64,000 nucleotides of DNA from Deltaproteobacteria bacterium (GTDB lineage Bacteria > Myxococcota_A > Polyangia > Polyangiales > JADJMO01). Numbering within the stretch: the stretch's first letter is position 1; every line of letters starts with the position of its first letter. The notes under the pieces are model-generated. The model was not told the origin of the DNA, searched no databases, and saw only the letters and a program-made list of their open reading frames with translations. A program made the position numbers and the translations under genes. Shown here one piece after another: positions 48,519 to 57,808 of the stretch. The DNA is taken from positions 1-64,000 of the forward strand of contig JANYDK010000109.1 of assembly GCA_025363655.1 (NCBI GenBank). The letters run 5' to 3'.

Positions 48519-51023
48519 CTACGCCGGCCCGGCGCAGACCACTCCCTTGATGCTGCTGCTCTTGTTGTCCTTGTTGCACTGGCGCACGTGGCCTTCGGCG
48601 TCGATGAGGATGAAGACATCCTCCGGCGTCGACTTCGGCGGATCGGTCCAGTCGCAGCTGAGGGTCTCGCACTCGCCGACGTCGAGCGGCTTGTCGGTCT
48701 TGGCGGTGCAGATCACCTTCGTCGGATCGGCGGCTCCGCCGCGGTAGAACGTCACCGAGTAGTTGTCGCCGGCCTTCTCGGCGCCGCGGTTGCAGACCTG
48801 CACCGAGAGCGTGAGCTTGCCGCCGGTGCACGTTTGCCGGCTCCCTTTCGCCGTCAAATCAGGCGATTTCAGCGGATCGGCGGTGCCCGGCGTGTTCTTG
48901 CGGAAGTCGTTGTACTTGGGCACGGTCGATTTCCAATTCGACACCCACTTGCTCGTCTGCGGGATGGTTCCGTCGTCGTTGACGTTGGTGATCGAGTACG
49001 CGTGCTGGTTCCAGATGTTGCGCGAACGAACCCAGCGATCGGCGAAGTCGTGATAGACGCGCACGCCGGCGACCCCGTGCGGATGGGCGGCGCGGCACGT
49101 CTTTCCGGTGCCCGGCGTTCCGGTTGGCGGCGGCATGCAGATGAAGCCAATTTCCATGCACTTGGCGTCGTCCTTGTCGGGACAGCACTGCGCGTCTCCC
49201 GTGCAACGACAGAAGCCGGAGTCGCAGACGCCCGACACACAATCGGTGGCGGCTTTGCAGCGGAGCCCGGAGAAGACGGCGTCGACGCCGACCGACGGTC
49301 GCGCAACGTCCGGATATTCGACCTCGCCGGCGCCACAGGTGACGCCCGAGGTCGCGGTCGGTCCGCAGTTCAAGTTGCCTACCGCGATGAGCTCGGCGCG
49401 GTCGTCGTTGTTGGTGTCGGCGACGATCGGGTTCTCGTACCAAGTGCAGCTCGAGGTGTACTGGCTGAAGACGACGTCGCCCTTGTCACCCGAGTAGACG
49501 CGGGTGAAACACTCGTCGGCGTAGATCGCCTCGGCGATGCCGTCAGCGTCGAAATCGAAGACCGACGAGCCGGTGATGTTCGACGAATGGTCCTGCGATT
49601 TGCGGGTCCAGAGCACGCCGTCGGTCTTGCCGGTGGCGCACTTGCCGCCCGGTCGAACGGTCGCCGCTTGGCAGTCGGGATCGAGCACCGTGTAGCTGTC
49701 GCTGCCGGCCGCGGCGATCTCGGGCTGACCGTCGCCGTCGAAGTCGGCGATGGTCGGCGGACCGCCGCCACCGCTGCCAGGAAGCGTGATCGGACCCCAC
49801 ACCACCTTGCCGCTGATCGACTCGACGACGACCTTTCCGGAGAGCACGACGGCGATCTCGGCCTTGCCGTCTTGTTTGCCGTCGACCGAGTCGGTGCCGA
49901 AATCGGCGAGCGCCGTGAGGCCGGCGAAGCCTCCAGTGACCGCCGTGACGAGCACCCACTTCTTGGTCGGCTTGTCGAAGCGCCAGACGTTGGCGCCATT
50001 GACCATTTCGACGCTGCCGTCACCATCCAGATCGGCGACGACCGGGAATTGTCCGACGCCGTAGCCCTCGGCGAACCCAGCGGGCGGTCCGGCGACGAGC
50101 GCGCCCTTGGAATCGAAGACGTAAGCCTCGCGCAAGACCTCCGGTTTGCCGTCGTCGTCGAGGTCGTGCACCGACGGTCCTGCCCACTCGTGATTGCCCG
50201 CGCCCACCAGCCACGGCGTGGTGTCGGCGTTGTGCGCTCGCCAGAGCACGGACCAGGCGCCGCCCTTCTTGGTGAAGGCGATGACGCTCCCGGTGGACGA
50301 CGTCGGCTTCGAATAGGCGATGATTTCCGGTATTTTGTCGCCGTCGAGATCACCGAGCGCGACCGACGACGACGCGGAGACGAACGTCGGTGCTCCGCCG
50401 ACTTCGCCGAGCTGCGCGAGCTGCGTGCAGTCCTTCCCCGAGAGCACACGGACGATGCCGTCTTGCTCGGAGCTGCCGTCGAGGCCGTTGTAGAAAGGGA
50501 CGACGATGCTCGGCGTGCCGCCGGCTTCGAAGGTGGCGACGGTCGGCGTCGCCAGCACGTTGAGGTAGGTCGCGAACTTGTCGCCTGCCGGTGCCGCGCG
50601 GAACTCGCACATCACCGCCGGCGCGAAGAGCCCGACGGGGACCACCGACACGCAACCGTCGTTGTGCGTCTTGCCGGGCGGCCCATAGGGCAGGCACTTC
50701 TTCGTAGCCGGGTCGCAGTACGAGTCGTTCTGACAATCGTTGTCGCTGGTGCACGGTGGCTGATCGGCGACGCACGTCCCCGAGATGCACGAGTAGCCAG
50801 TGGTGCAGGGCGGCAGGCAACCGCCACCGGCATCGAGTTGGAAGCCATCGGGATCGGCGTCGGCGGCGATGCCATCGGCACCCGGTCCGCTGTCGCCGAA
50901 GTCGATGTTGCCGTCGCCGCCGCTCGATCCGCAGGCGCCCGACCCGCAGATGAGCAGCGAGCCCGAGAAGAGCGCGAGCGCGCCACGGAGCGACTTCCAC
51001 CGAGAAGACAATTCTGCCGCCAT
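48519..51023 (-). CDS. FG-GAP/VCBS repeat lipoprotein
   Basis: An 834-aa surface protein. The signal region (LRGALALFSGSLLICGSGAC) ends at a lipobox Cys. Next come a short Cys-rich module (CLPPCTTGYSCISGTCVADQ and NDCQNDSYC) and a beta-propeller-like body with repeated calcium-type DxDxDG loops (ALGDLDGDKIPEII, VADLDGDGSVEMV, IADFDGDGQPEIA, DFDADGIAEAIYAD). The C-terminal region contains a CARDB-like Ig fold (LSVQVCNRGAEKAGDNYSVT). The start ATG 51023 is fixed by the signal. The domains suggest adhesion or ligand binding. Confidence 0.85.
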   Translation of the reverse strand: MAAELSSRWKSLRGALALFSGSLLICGSGACGSSGGDGNIDFGDSGPGADGIAADADPDGFQLDAGGGCLPPCTTGYSCISGTCVADQPPCTSDNDCQNDSYCDPATKKCLPYGPPGKTHNDGCVSVVPVGLFAPAVMCEFRAAPAGDKFATYLNVLATPTVATFEAGGTPSIVVPFYNGLDGSSEQDGIVRVLSGKDCTQLAQLGEVGGAPTFVSASSSVALGDLDGDKIPEIIAYSKPTSSTGSVIAFTKKGGAWSVLWRAHNADTTPWLVGAGNHEWAGPSVHDLDDDGKPEVLREAYVFDSKGALVAGPPAGFAEGYGVGQFPVVADLDGDGSVEMVNGANVWRFDKPTKKWVLVTAVTGGFAGLTALADFGTDSVDGKQDGKAEIAVVLSGKVVVESISGKVVWGPITLPGSGGGGPPTIADFDGDGQPEIAAAGSDSYTVLDPDCQAATVRPGGKCATGKTDGVLWTRKSQDHSSNITGSSVFDFDADGIAEAIYADECFTRVYSGDKGDVVFSQYTSSCTWYENPIVADTNNDDRAELIAVGNLNCGPTATSGVTCGAGEVEYPDVARPSVGVDAVFSGLRCKAATDCVSGVCDSGFCRCTGDAQCCPDKDDAKCMEIGFICMPPPTGTPGTGKTCRAAHPHGVAGVRVYHDFADRWVRSRNIWNQHAYSITNVNDDGTIPQTSKWVSNWKSTVPKYNDFRKNTPGTADPLKSPDLTAKGSRQTCTGGKLTLSVQVCNRGAEKAGDNYSVTFYRGGAADPTKVICTAKTDKPLDVGECETLSCDWTDPPKSTPEDVFILIDAEGHVRQCNKDNKSSSIKGVVCAGPA

Positions 51024-51114
51024 GACGGAAGCATGCGGCAGCAAGGCGGGGTTCGACAAGCCACTCCGTCCAGACGCGGCGTCACGTCGATGTGACGATC
51101 TGCCGGGAAAATGG

Positions 51115-53682
51115 CTATTTGGTGCGCGCGACGACGAGCTGCGCACGGTCTTCGTCGAGCACTTTGGCCGCGACCGCGCGCAAACGGGCGAGGTCGACCG
51201 AGGTCACCGCCGGCTCGAGCTCGCCGAGGAACAAGTCGACGACGCGGGCGCGTGGTTCGATTTGTCGGAGGAGGCGCGCGTCCTTCTCTTTGCCGAGCGC
51301 GCGTGCGAAGTCGGCGTAGACGAGCCCGGCGCCGCGAAGGCTGGCGAAGAGCGCACGCAGCTTCTCGACCACGGCCTCGACGTTGGCATCGGGCGCGAGG
51401 GCGACGACGACGAGGGCGCCGTGGCCGACGCCGCGCACGTAACGAGCGTCGAGCGAGGAGACCAATCCGGATGCGGCGAGCGCGCCGTCGAGCTTTCCGC
51501 CCGCTCCGCCGATGGCCTGCGCGAGGAGCATCGCCGACGGGCGTTGCGCTTCGTCGACGGGGAACGCGAACGCGACGCCGGTCCCTGCTTTGACGGTGAG
51601 CGGATGAATCGCGCCCTTCGGCGTGGTGGCAGCGTCGACGACTGGACACGCACGCGACTCGCCGGGCCTCCGTGGCGTCCAACGATCGGCCGCGTGCGCC
51701 GCGACCTCGACCTGCTGGGCGTCGACGTTGGCGAGCACGGCGATGCGAAGCGGACTCGCGCGCAAGGTCGCCAGACGAAGGTCGATCCACTCGGGTCCGA
51801 CGCGGGCGACGCCTTCGAGGGTGCCGAGACCATCGAGCCAACTCGGGTGCTCGGGCGCGAGCGAACGGAGCGCCAAGCGCACCAGATCACCCGGCGGAGG
51901 TGGATTTCCCAGATCGACGAGTGAGGTGCTGCGCGCGGCGAGCTCGTCGTCGACGTCTGGATACGTCGCGAGGAAGGCGCGCGCCACACCATCGGCGACG
52001 CGGTGGGCGAGCGCACTCGAGCTCTCGGACGGACGTGGCACGGCGTGCGCGACCGCACCGACGCCGAGCGCACCGCCCCACGGCTCGAGGGTGACGCCAT
52101 CGAGGAGAGCGCGCGGATGGGCGGCGGTGACGAGCGCCTGCATCGCCACCCGACCGATGCCGGCGTCGAGCACACCTTCGTGCGCCGATCCGCACGAGCT
52201 CCCGAGCGCGAGCCAGAGCTCTCCTTGGCCGGCCTCGACGCGGGAGACGACGTCGACCTCGCCACGCGCCCACGAGAGGCGCGCGCGATCGACGGCGGCC
52301 TGCATCTTCGGACCGAGCGGCGCGAGGAGGACGTCGACCTCGGCGCTGCTCGCAGCGATGCTCTTGAGGAGCGTCGGCAACGGCGCCACCAACGTCAACG
52401 TGCTGGTCGGCTTCGGCGGCGGCGGCGAAGACGGCCAACCCCAAAAAGCAGCTCGATCGGCCGATTCACGGGCATCGCTTCCTTGCGCGAGCGAGCGCCT
52501 TGCGGCGTCGGCTTCGGTGAGTCCGGAGGTGGCTTCCAGCGCCAGATCGATCTCTTGTCGCGCGACCTCGAGCGCGACCGCGGCGCGCATCGTCACCCGA
52601 TCGGCGTTCCACTCTTTGGCGGTGAGCCGTGCGCGCGGAGAAGGCTCGAGCTCGACGACGAAGCACGAACCCTCCGGATGCGCGACGCCTCCGACCGCCT
52701 TGGCGTGCCACTCGTCGGCACCACGAAGCCGGAGCATGAGCGGTCCGTCGGGATCGACGAGGCGCGCGACGACGGCCTCGGCGCTCGCACGCGGCGCACC
52801 TTCGACGACCAAGACCGCCGACTCGGACGTGCTCGCCGACGCGGTCACGAGGATGCCTTGCGGAAGGATCGAAGCTGATGGCGATGGCGATGCGACGCTC
52901 TTCGGCGGCGCCGTCGGGAACGCTGGAAGTGCACTCCACGACTGCGCGAAGGTGCCGATCGGACCACTGGCCCCGACGACGCCGACGACCACGCCTTCAG
53001 CGTGCACCGCCTCTTTACGCCAACCCTCGACGGTGGCGACGAGCGCGTCCTTGGCGACGCCTTTGAACGAGGGCGGGCGCGCTGGCCGATCGAGACAGTG
53101 CGTCGAGCGTGCGAGCGCGGGATCGTCGACCGGACGCGCAGCGAACGACGCGAGCGCTTTCTCGATCGCTGCCAGCGAAGGATCAGAGGCGACGATCGGA
53201 AGCGTCAGCGCGCCATCGACGGCCCGCGCGGCCTCGGTCGGCGACGTCACCAGCGAGGGGAAAAATGCGCGGATTCGTGCGTAACGTGCCCCGAGACGGA
53301 CCTCGAGCGCGACGCCGCCGAGACGTTCGAGCCGCGAGGCCGAGAGCGCAGCGAGCGCTGCCAACCTCGGTCCGGCAGCAACGCCAGCAACGCCAGCAAC
53401 GCCATCGACGCCATCGACGCCATCGACGCGAATCTCGATCGCGATCGCAGGGAGCGGATCACCATCGCGTCGCACGAGCGCGAGACGCGGCCGACCGCCC
53501 GCTTGTTGGAGCTCGATGCCACTCCCGGCGATCGGCGCGACCTCCGAGCCCTTCGGCGTCGTGCTCGCACCCTTCGGTGGCCCACACGACGCGAGGCCGA
53601 GGGAGAGGCCCAGCGAGAGCGCAGAGAGACCGACGAGCGCTGGGAGCGTCAGTTCTCGAGATCGGCGGCCGTGCGCGGGCAC
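51115..53682 (-). CDS. M16-peptidase-like lipoprotein, probably inactive
   Basis: An 855-residue predicted lipoprotein (LGLSLGLASC). Its two-halved layout, with segments such as RLAALAALSASRLERLGGVA and LEVRLGARYARIRAFFPS, then SAMLLAQAIGGAGGKLDGAL and SLDARYVRGVGHGALVVVAL, resembles M16 (pitrilysin-type) proteases. No HxxEH zinc motif is visible, so it is probably a non-catalytic homologue. Residues near 85-102 (DGVDGVDGVAGVAGVA) come from a 9-bp DNA repeat. The GTG start at 53682 overlaps the previous gene by 34 bases. The family call is moderate. Confidence 0.62.
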   Translation of the reverse strand: MPAHGRRSRELTLPALVGLSALSLGLSLGLASCGPPKGASTTPKGSEVAPIAGSGIELQQAGGRPRLALVRRDGDPLPAIAIEIRVDGVDGVDGVAGVAGVAAGPRLAALAALSASRLERLGGVALEVRLGARYARIRAFFPSLVTSPTEAARAVDGALTLPIVASDPSLAAIEKALASFAARPVDDPALARSTHCLDRPARPPSFKGVAKDALVATVEGWRKEAVHAEGVVVGVVGASGPIGTFAQSWSALPAFPTAPPKSVASPSPSASILPQGILVTASASTSESAVLVVEGAPRASAEAVVARLVDPDGPLMLRLRGADEWHAKAVGGVAHPEGSCFVVELEPSPRARLTAKEWNADRVTMRAAVALEVARQEIDLALEATSGLTEADAARRSLAQGSDARESADRAAFWGWPSSPPPPKPTSTLTLVAPLPTLLKSIAASSAEVDVLLAPLGPKMQAAVDRARLSWARGEVDVVSRVEAGQGELWLALGSSCGSAHEGVLDAGIGRVAMQALVTAAHPRALLDGVTLEPWGGALGVGAVAHAVPRPSESSSALAHRVADGVARAFLATYPDVDDELAARSTSLVDLGNPPPPGDLVRLALRSLAPEHPSWLDGLGTLEGVARVGPEWIDLRLATLRASPLRIAVLANVDAQQVEVAAHAADRWTPRRPGESRACPVVDAATTPKGAIHPLTVKAGTGVAFAFPVDEAQRPSAMLLAQAIGGAGGKLDGALAASGLVSSLDARYVRGVGHGALVVVALAPDANVEAVVEKLRALFASLRGAGLVYADFARALGKEKDARLLRQIEPRARVVDLFLGELEPAVTSVDLARLRAVAAKVLDEDRAQLVVARTK
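53377..53430. repeat. 9-bp tandem repeats
   Basis: Three copies of AGCAACGCC (53377-53403) are followed by three of ATCGACGC(C/G) (53404-53430). They lie inside the M16-like gene in frame, encoding repeated AGV and DGV triplets. Copy number could change without frameshift. Confidence 0.85.
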
Positions 53683-54491
53683 AACTTGAAGTTGTAGAAA
53701 TAGTTGAGGACGCCGGTGACCGACTTGTACTTGGTGCCCGACTTGGCCGCAGGACCCGCCGGATTCTGCAGATCGAAGAGCTGCGAGGCGATGTTGATGA
53801 GGGAGCCCGACGTCGAGGACGTGCCGTCCATCGCCGCCTCTTTGTACTTCGGGTCGAAGGAGCTCGAGAGGGTGACGTTCTTGATGGTGACGAGCCGACC
53901 GACGTAGGCCATGCCTGGCTTGTAGTCCTTGGTGGTCCCGAGCTCGGCGAGGGTGATCTCGATCGGCACCGGGGGATAGCCTTCGAAGGCCTGCGAGATG
54001 GCTCCGTTGTCGACCTCGGGGAGAACGACGCCGGGCGGGAAGTCGTTCTTCGGCCCGGGAAACGGCTGATATTTACCGCCCACGTCGACGCCCATGCCGA
54101 CGACGACCGCGAGCGTGCTCGGCACCTTCTGCGAACGGAAGAGCGTGAGCCCGGAGTACGCCGTGCCCTTCGGCCCTGTCTGCACCGCGTCTTGCACGTA
54201 GATGTTGCCGATGGCGCTGCCGTCGCCGCGCTCGTCGAAGTTGTCGACGCCGACCACGACGACGCCACGCGCGCTGAGGGCCGGGCACTGCTTCTGACAC
54301 GGCACGCCCGTCGGACACTTCCCCTCGCAGTAGATCTGCTTGGCGGGGTCGTTCATCTCGGCGATGGGGTTCGCCTTGAAGGTGGTGTGCGGCTCGAGGT
54401 TGTCGAGATCGCCGCCGCCGTCCTTCGACGAGCACGCCGCGAACGCGAGCAAACCGAGCGCGAAGAGGGCGGGGTGAGCGCGAGACGACAT
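53649..54491 (-). CDS. lipoprotein with possible OB-like domain
   Basis: A 280-aa lipoprotein (lipobox LAFAAC). After the signal there is a short segment with Cys pairs (YCEGKCPTGVPCQKQCPALS), then an apparently beta-rich domain: GVVVVGVDNFDERGDGSAIG, NIYVQDAVQTGPKG, SKVP-type strands, KPGMAYVGRLVTIKNVTLSS, and SVTGVLNYFYNFKLCPRTAA at the end. That pattern recalls OB-fold domains of secreted nucleases and DUF5689-type proteins, but no catalytic motif is visible. The ATG start at 54491 is fixed by the signal peptide. Confidence 0.7.
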   Translation of the reverse strand: MSSRAHPALFALGLLAFAACSSKDGGGDLDNLEPHTTFKANPIAEMNDPAKQIYCEGKCPTGVPCQKQCPALSARGVVVVGVDNFDERGDGSAIGNIYVQDAVQTGPKGTAYSGLTLFRSQKVPSTLAVVVGMGVDVGGKYQPFPGPKNDFPPGVVLPEVDNGAISQAFEGYPPVPIEITLAELGTTKDYKPGMAYVGRLVTIKNVTLSSSFDPKYKEAAMDGTSSTSGSLINIASQLFDLQNPAGPAAKSGTKYKSVTGVLNYFYNFKLCPRTAADLEN

Positions 54492-54537
54492 CTCGGACGG
54501 ACTAGCACATTTGCGCCGGCGCGGCCGTTGGACGGTT

Positions 54538-55485
54538 TCAGCCCCACCAGAGCATCTCGTGCCGTCGCTGCGTTCCCTCTTGGGTGAATTGCACGACGAG
54601 CTTGTCGTCCTCGACGGTGACCGATGCGGGATCACCCGGTGACGCCGGGAACAGCGCTGCGTGCGAGAAGCCCTCGCGATCGAGCCAGAAGACGTGGAGC
54701 CCGCGCTTGCCCCGGCCGTGCATGAGGAGGAAGCGCCCCTCGCCGAGGAGGAGGAACCCGAGCTCGAGGAAGCCGAGATCGGCGAAGGCCTCGGGAGACG
54801 GAAAATCACGGCCCAAATCGCGCAGCTCGGGGAGGTGCGCGCGCAGATGCTTGTAGAGCAAATCGTAGCGGACGATCTTCAACGTCGGCAGCTTGCGATC
54901 GGCGTTGGCCTCGACGATCGGCGTCACGTCTTCCAGCCGCAGCGACGCGCGCTCGACGTATTGGCGGTAGCGCGCGACGAGACCGGCGAGCTCGATCTCG
55001 TCGTCGGCGAGTGACTTGAGCCACCAATGGAAGGGCGTGAGCGCGCCCTCACCCGCCTTGCTCGTGAGGTGGACGACGCTCTCCCAAAGGGGGCGACGAA
55101 CGCCCCACCTGCCGCCATGCGCGCGGACGATGCACTCACCGACGTAGGCCGCGCCGTGGACCACGACCTGGACGATCGGCGCCTCGGGATCGCCCGGCTT
55201 GCTCGCTTCGAGGAGTCGATCGCGGGCGCGGCGATCGAGCGCGGCGCCAAGGTGATGGACCGACGCATCGGTGAAGTCGAGCGCCAGCGAAGGCGCCCCG
55301 AGCGCACGCGGAGCGAGCTGCGCGAAGACGATCGCCGTCTCGGCCAGCGTGCGTGCGAACTGCGGATTTTTCGCGGGATTTGCGTCGATTTCGCGCGCAG
55401 CCACGAGCGCATCGTCGCTCGCCAGGTCGGTCGGATAGAGCGGTCGGAAGTAAGACGAAAAGAGCGAGCTCGCCGTGATCGGCAT
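54538..55485 (-). CDS. hypothetical protein of the lipoprotein run
   Basis: A 315-aa protein with no signal peptide, mostly helical, and several Trp/His-rich stretches (GALTPFHWWLKSLADDEIEL, VRRPLWESVVHLTS). The C-terminus is beta-like (GRFLLMHGRGKRGLHVFWLD). I do not recognise a family. The start is taken at the ATG 55485; a GTG at 55503 adds six residues. It is flanked by lipoprotein genes in the same direction (about 46 and 60 bases), suggesting an operon role, possibly cytosolic. Confidence 0.7.
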   Translation of the reverse strand: MPITASSLFSSYFRPLYPTDLASDDALVAAREIDANPAKNPQFARTLAETAIVFAQLAPRALGAPSLALDFTDASVHHLGAALDRRARDRLLEASKPGDPEAPIVQVVVHGAAYVGECIVRAHGGRWGVRRPLWESVVHLTSKAGEGALTPFHWWLKSLADDEIELAGLVARYRQYVERASLRLEDVTPIVEANADRKLPTLKIVRYDLLYKHLRAHLPELRDLGRDFPSPEAFADLGFLELGFLLLGEGRFLLMHGRGKRGLHVFWLDREGFSHAALFPASPGDPASVTVEDDKLVVQFTQEGTQRRHEMLWWG

Positions 55486-55545
55486 CGCCGGCCGACGTAG
55501 CACGGGCGGAGGTTCGGACCTATCAGCCCGGTCCCATCAACCACA

Positions 55546-57141
55546 TCAGCCGGGGCCGGCCGCGCAGACGAGCCGCGTGAAGTAGATGTGGCTCGCCTTC
55601 GTGCGGTCGTCGCGGAAGATGATGCCGACGTCTCCTTTGGGACCGAACGCGGTCGCCGGACCGATGCTGTCGCCCTGCGCGTGGGTGATGCGCCGCTCGA
55701 CGTCGAGCGGGCCGAGCTTCTGGTCGAGCATCTTGCTGTAGAGCTCGTAGCCGAGGTTGCCGTCCTTGGTGTCGGACCACACGAGCAAGAAGCGATCGCC
55801 GAGCGGGCGAAGCGACGGATAACGCGAGAATTTAGGGCTCTCGGTGAGCGCGTGGGTAGGTACGACGAGCTCGCCCTTCTCGCCGACGAGTGCGCCGTAG
55901 ACCGCGTGGAGCGCGCCGTCGCGATCGTCCCAGGCGATGGCGTAGGAGTCGCGGTTCCAGACGATGGTCGGGTTCTGTCCGCCGTTGGGCAGCTTCGTCA
56001 GCTCGAGCTTCGGCCCCAGCGGCTTGAGGTTGCGATCGAACGAACGGAACCAAATCGAGTGCGACTTGCCTTCGGTGTGCACCCAGGTCGCGCCGATGCT
56101 CCCGAGGCCGACCGCGAGCGCGACGTTCTCTCCCTGATCGTCGTCGAGGGCGACCGCAGCGGCGACGGGCTTTCCCTTGGCGTCGACGCGGCGCGCATAG
56201 AGCGTGAAATCAGGGCCGATGTCGCGCATGTCCTGCCAGCCGACGATCCACTCGAAGCCGGTCCACACGAGCGAGGTGTTGAGCGACCACTCGCCATCTT
56301 CGTCGGAGATGAGCGTGTCGGGGCCGAGCTTGTTGCCCTTCTCGTCGACGAGGACGAAGTACGTCTCCCACGAGTCGCGTCGATCGGACCACGAGAGACC
56401 GAACTCGGAGCCCGTCCAACCGACGACGCCACCGACCGAGTCGGCGGTCGCTTTGCTCAGGGTCGCCTCGGGCACGGTCTTGGTGCCGGCGGCGTCGAGC
56501 ACCGACGTGTAGAAATGGATCTTGCCGCTCGGCTCACCGGTGTACCCGGCGAGATAGCCGGTGGTGCCCCACGCCAAGTCACCGGTGTCGGCGGGCGCGA
56601 TCTCGCCGGAGACGCGGACGGCGTCGATCGAAGGATCGAGCGGCACGTAGCGCTGACCGTCGTCGACCACCCCGTTGCAGTCGTTGTCGACGCCGTCGCA
56701 GATCTCGGAATTGCCTGGAAATGCAGCGCCGTTCGTGTCGTCGCAGTCGTCGCCGCAGGCGCCCGAGTCGGCCGGACGATGCCCGGGCAGAGGCGCGTGA
56801 TGACCGTCCTTGTCGTTGTCGGGAGTTCGCGAGAGGTGCGCGCAGGCGCCCGTCTTCCCGTCGCAGCTGTCGGTCGTGCAGACGTCGTGATCGTCGCAGT
56901 CGACCTGCGGCGCATCCTCGCAACGCCCGAACGGATTGCAGATGACGGGGCTGCAGAGGTCGCCGAATTTCGCGCAGTCGAGATCGGCGTGACAAGCGAC
57001 GGCCGGCGCGGCGGAATCGGGGACGTCGTCGTTGAGCGGACTGGTGCGGCTTCCACACGCAGCTGCGACGGGAAGCGCGACCAAGAGAGCAGCACCGAAG
57101 AGGCGCGAGACGCGCGAGATGCGTCGATGGCTCACGAGCAT
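55546..57141 (-). CDS. lipoprotein with MopE-type metal-binding motif
   Basis: A 531-aa lipoprotein (LPVAAAC). Early Cys-rich segments (CHADLDCAKFGDLCSPVICN and VDCDDHDVCTTDSCDGKTG) precede DDCDDTNGAAFPGNSEICDG then VDNDCNGVVDDG, the putative metal-binding motif also found in MopE of methanotrophs. The rest is a repetitive beta-propeller-like domain (SEFGLSWSDRRDSWETYFVL, IVGWQDMRDIGPDFTLYARR, YAIAWDDRDGALHAVYGALV). Its ATG overlaps the stop of the upstream gene (TGATG), so the pair is coupled. Confidence 0.85.
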   Translation of the reverse strand: MLVSHRRISRVSRLFGAALLVALPVAAACGSRTSPLNDDVPDSAAPAVACHADLDCAKFGDLCSPVICNPFGRCEDAPQVDCDDHDVCTTDSCDGKTGACAHLSRTPDNDKDGHHAPLPGHRPADSGACGDDCDDTNGAAFPGNSEICDGVDNDCNGVVDDGQRYVPLDPSIDAVRVSGEIAPADTGDLAWGTTGYLAGYTGEPSGKIHFYTSVLDAAGTKTVPEATLSKATADSVGGVVGWTGSEFGLSWSDRRDSWETYFVLVDEKGNKLGPDTLISDEDGEWSLNTSLVWTGFEWIVGWQDMRDIGPDFTLYARRVDAKGKPVAAAVALDDDQGENVALAVGLGSIGATWVHTEGKSHSIWFRSFDRNLKPLGPKLELTKLPNGGQNPTIVWNRDSYAIAWDDRDGALHAVYGALVGEKGELVVPTHALTESPKFSRYPSLRPLGDRFLLVWSDTKDGNLGYELYSKMLDQKLGPLDVERRITHAQGDSIGPATAFGPKGDVGIIFRDDRTKASHIYFTRLVCAAGPG

Positions 57142-57695
57142 CACAAGCAGACTCCATACCCCGGGACGTCGATCGGATCGCACACCAGCCCATCGGGGCA
57201 GGTGCCGAGCTCACCCGGTTTGCAGTTGGCGCCACAGACGTTGCCCGCGCCGGAGACGACGCAGACGAAGCCCTCGGCGCACCCCGCGACCTCGCACGGA
57301 TCGCCTTGTTTTCCAGTGCCCGCGGTGATGCACATGGTGCCGTACTGCTCGGGCTCGCAGGGCGTCGTCGGATAGTCGACGAACGGGAAGCACGCTTCAC
57401 CCGTCGGACAGCCGGTCGGCTTGGCGTACGGATCGCAATCGCGACGCGGCGGCGGCAAGGGCACGTCGGGGCAGCCCGGATCGACGTAGGTGTCGTGGAC
57501 CACGCGCGTGTCGGGCGGCGGCGGCGTGGTGTCGGGGGTCGCGTCGTGATGACGAATCACGCCGGTGTCATCTTCGGCGCCGACGTCGGCCGGGTGATCG
57601 TCGGGGACGATCGAACCGCCGCATGCGGAGACGAGGGCCGACAGCGACGAGATCGACAGTGCACCAAGCAACGAGGAAAAGGGACGCAACGACAT
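57141..57695 (-). CDS. Cys-rich lipoprotein
   Basis: A 184-aa lipoprotein (lipobox LVSAC). A His/Asp/Thr/Pro-rich linker (about 30-70) is followed by a Cys-rich module ending CVVSGAGNVCGANCKPGELG, TCPDGLVCD and GYGVCL. The Cys spacing resembles the modules in the other lipoproteins of this region, but no named family was recognised. It is the first gene of the minus-strand run to 48519 and is divergent from the kinase gene at 57809. Confidence 0.8.
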   Translation of the reverse strand: MSLRPFSSLLGALSISSLSALVSACGGSIVPDDHPADVGAEDDTGVIRHHDATPDTTPPPPDTRVVHDTYVDPGCPDVPLPPPRRDCDPYAKPTGCPTGEACFPFVDYPTTPCEPEQYGTMCITAGTGKQGDPCEVAGCAEGFVCVVSGAGNVCGANCKPGELGTCPDGLVCDPIDVPGYGVCL

Positions 57696-57808
57696 CGAAC
57701 CCCCGACTCTGGAACGGTACCTGGCTGAGCCTAGCGCTCGGGAGATGCCCGCGGGGAGGATCCACCTACCCCTTGCCGCAACACACGTTTCGAGGGTGTA
57801 TTCCCAGC

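Noticed and set aside
48588-51095. 835-residue plus-strand frame
   Set aside because: Antisense of the FG-GAP lipoprotein, whose signal peptide, Cys modules and Ca-type loops are clear.
55588-57375. 595-residue plus-strand frame
   Set aside because: Antisense to the MopE-motif lipoprotein.
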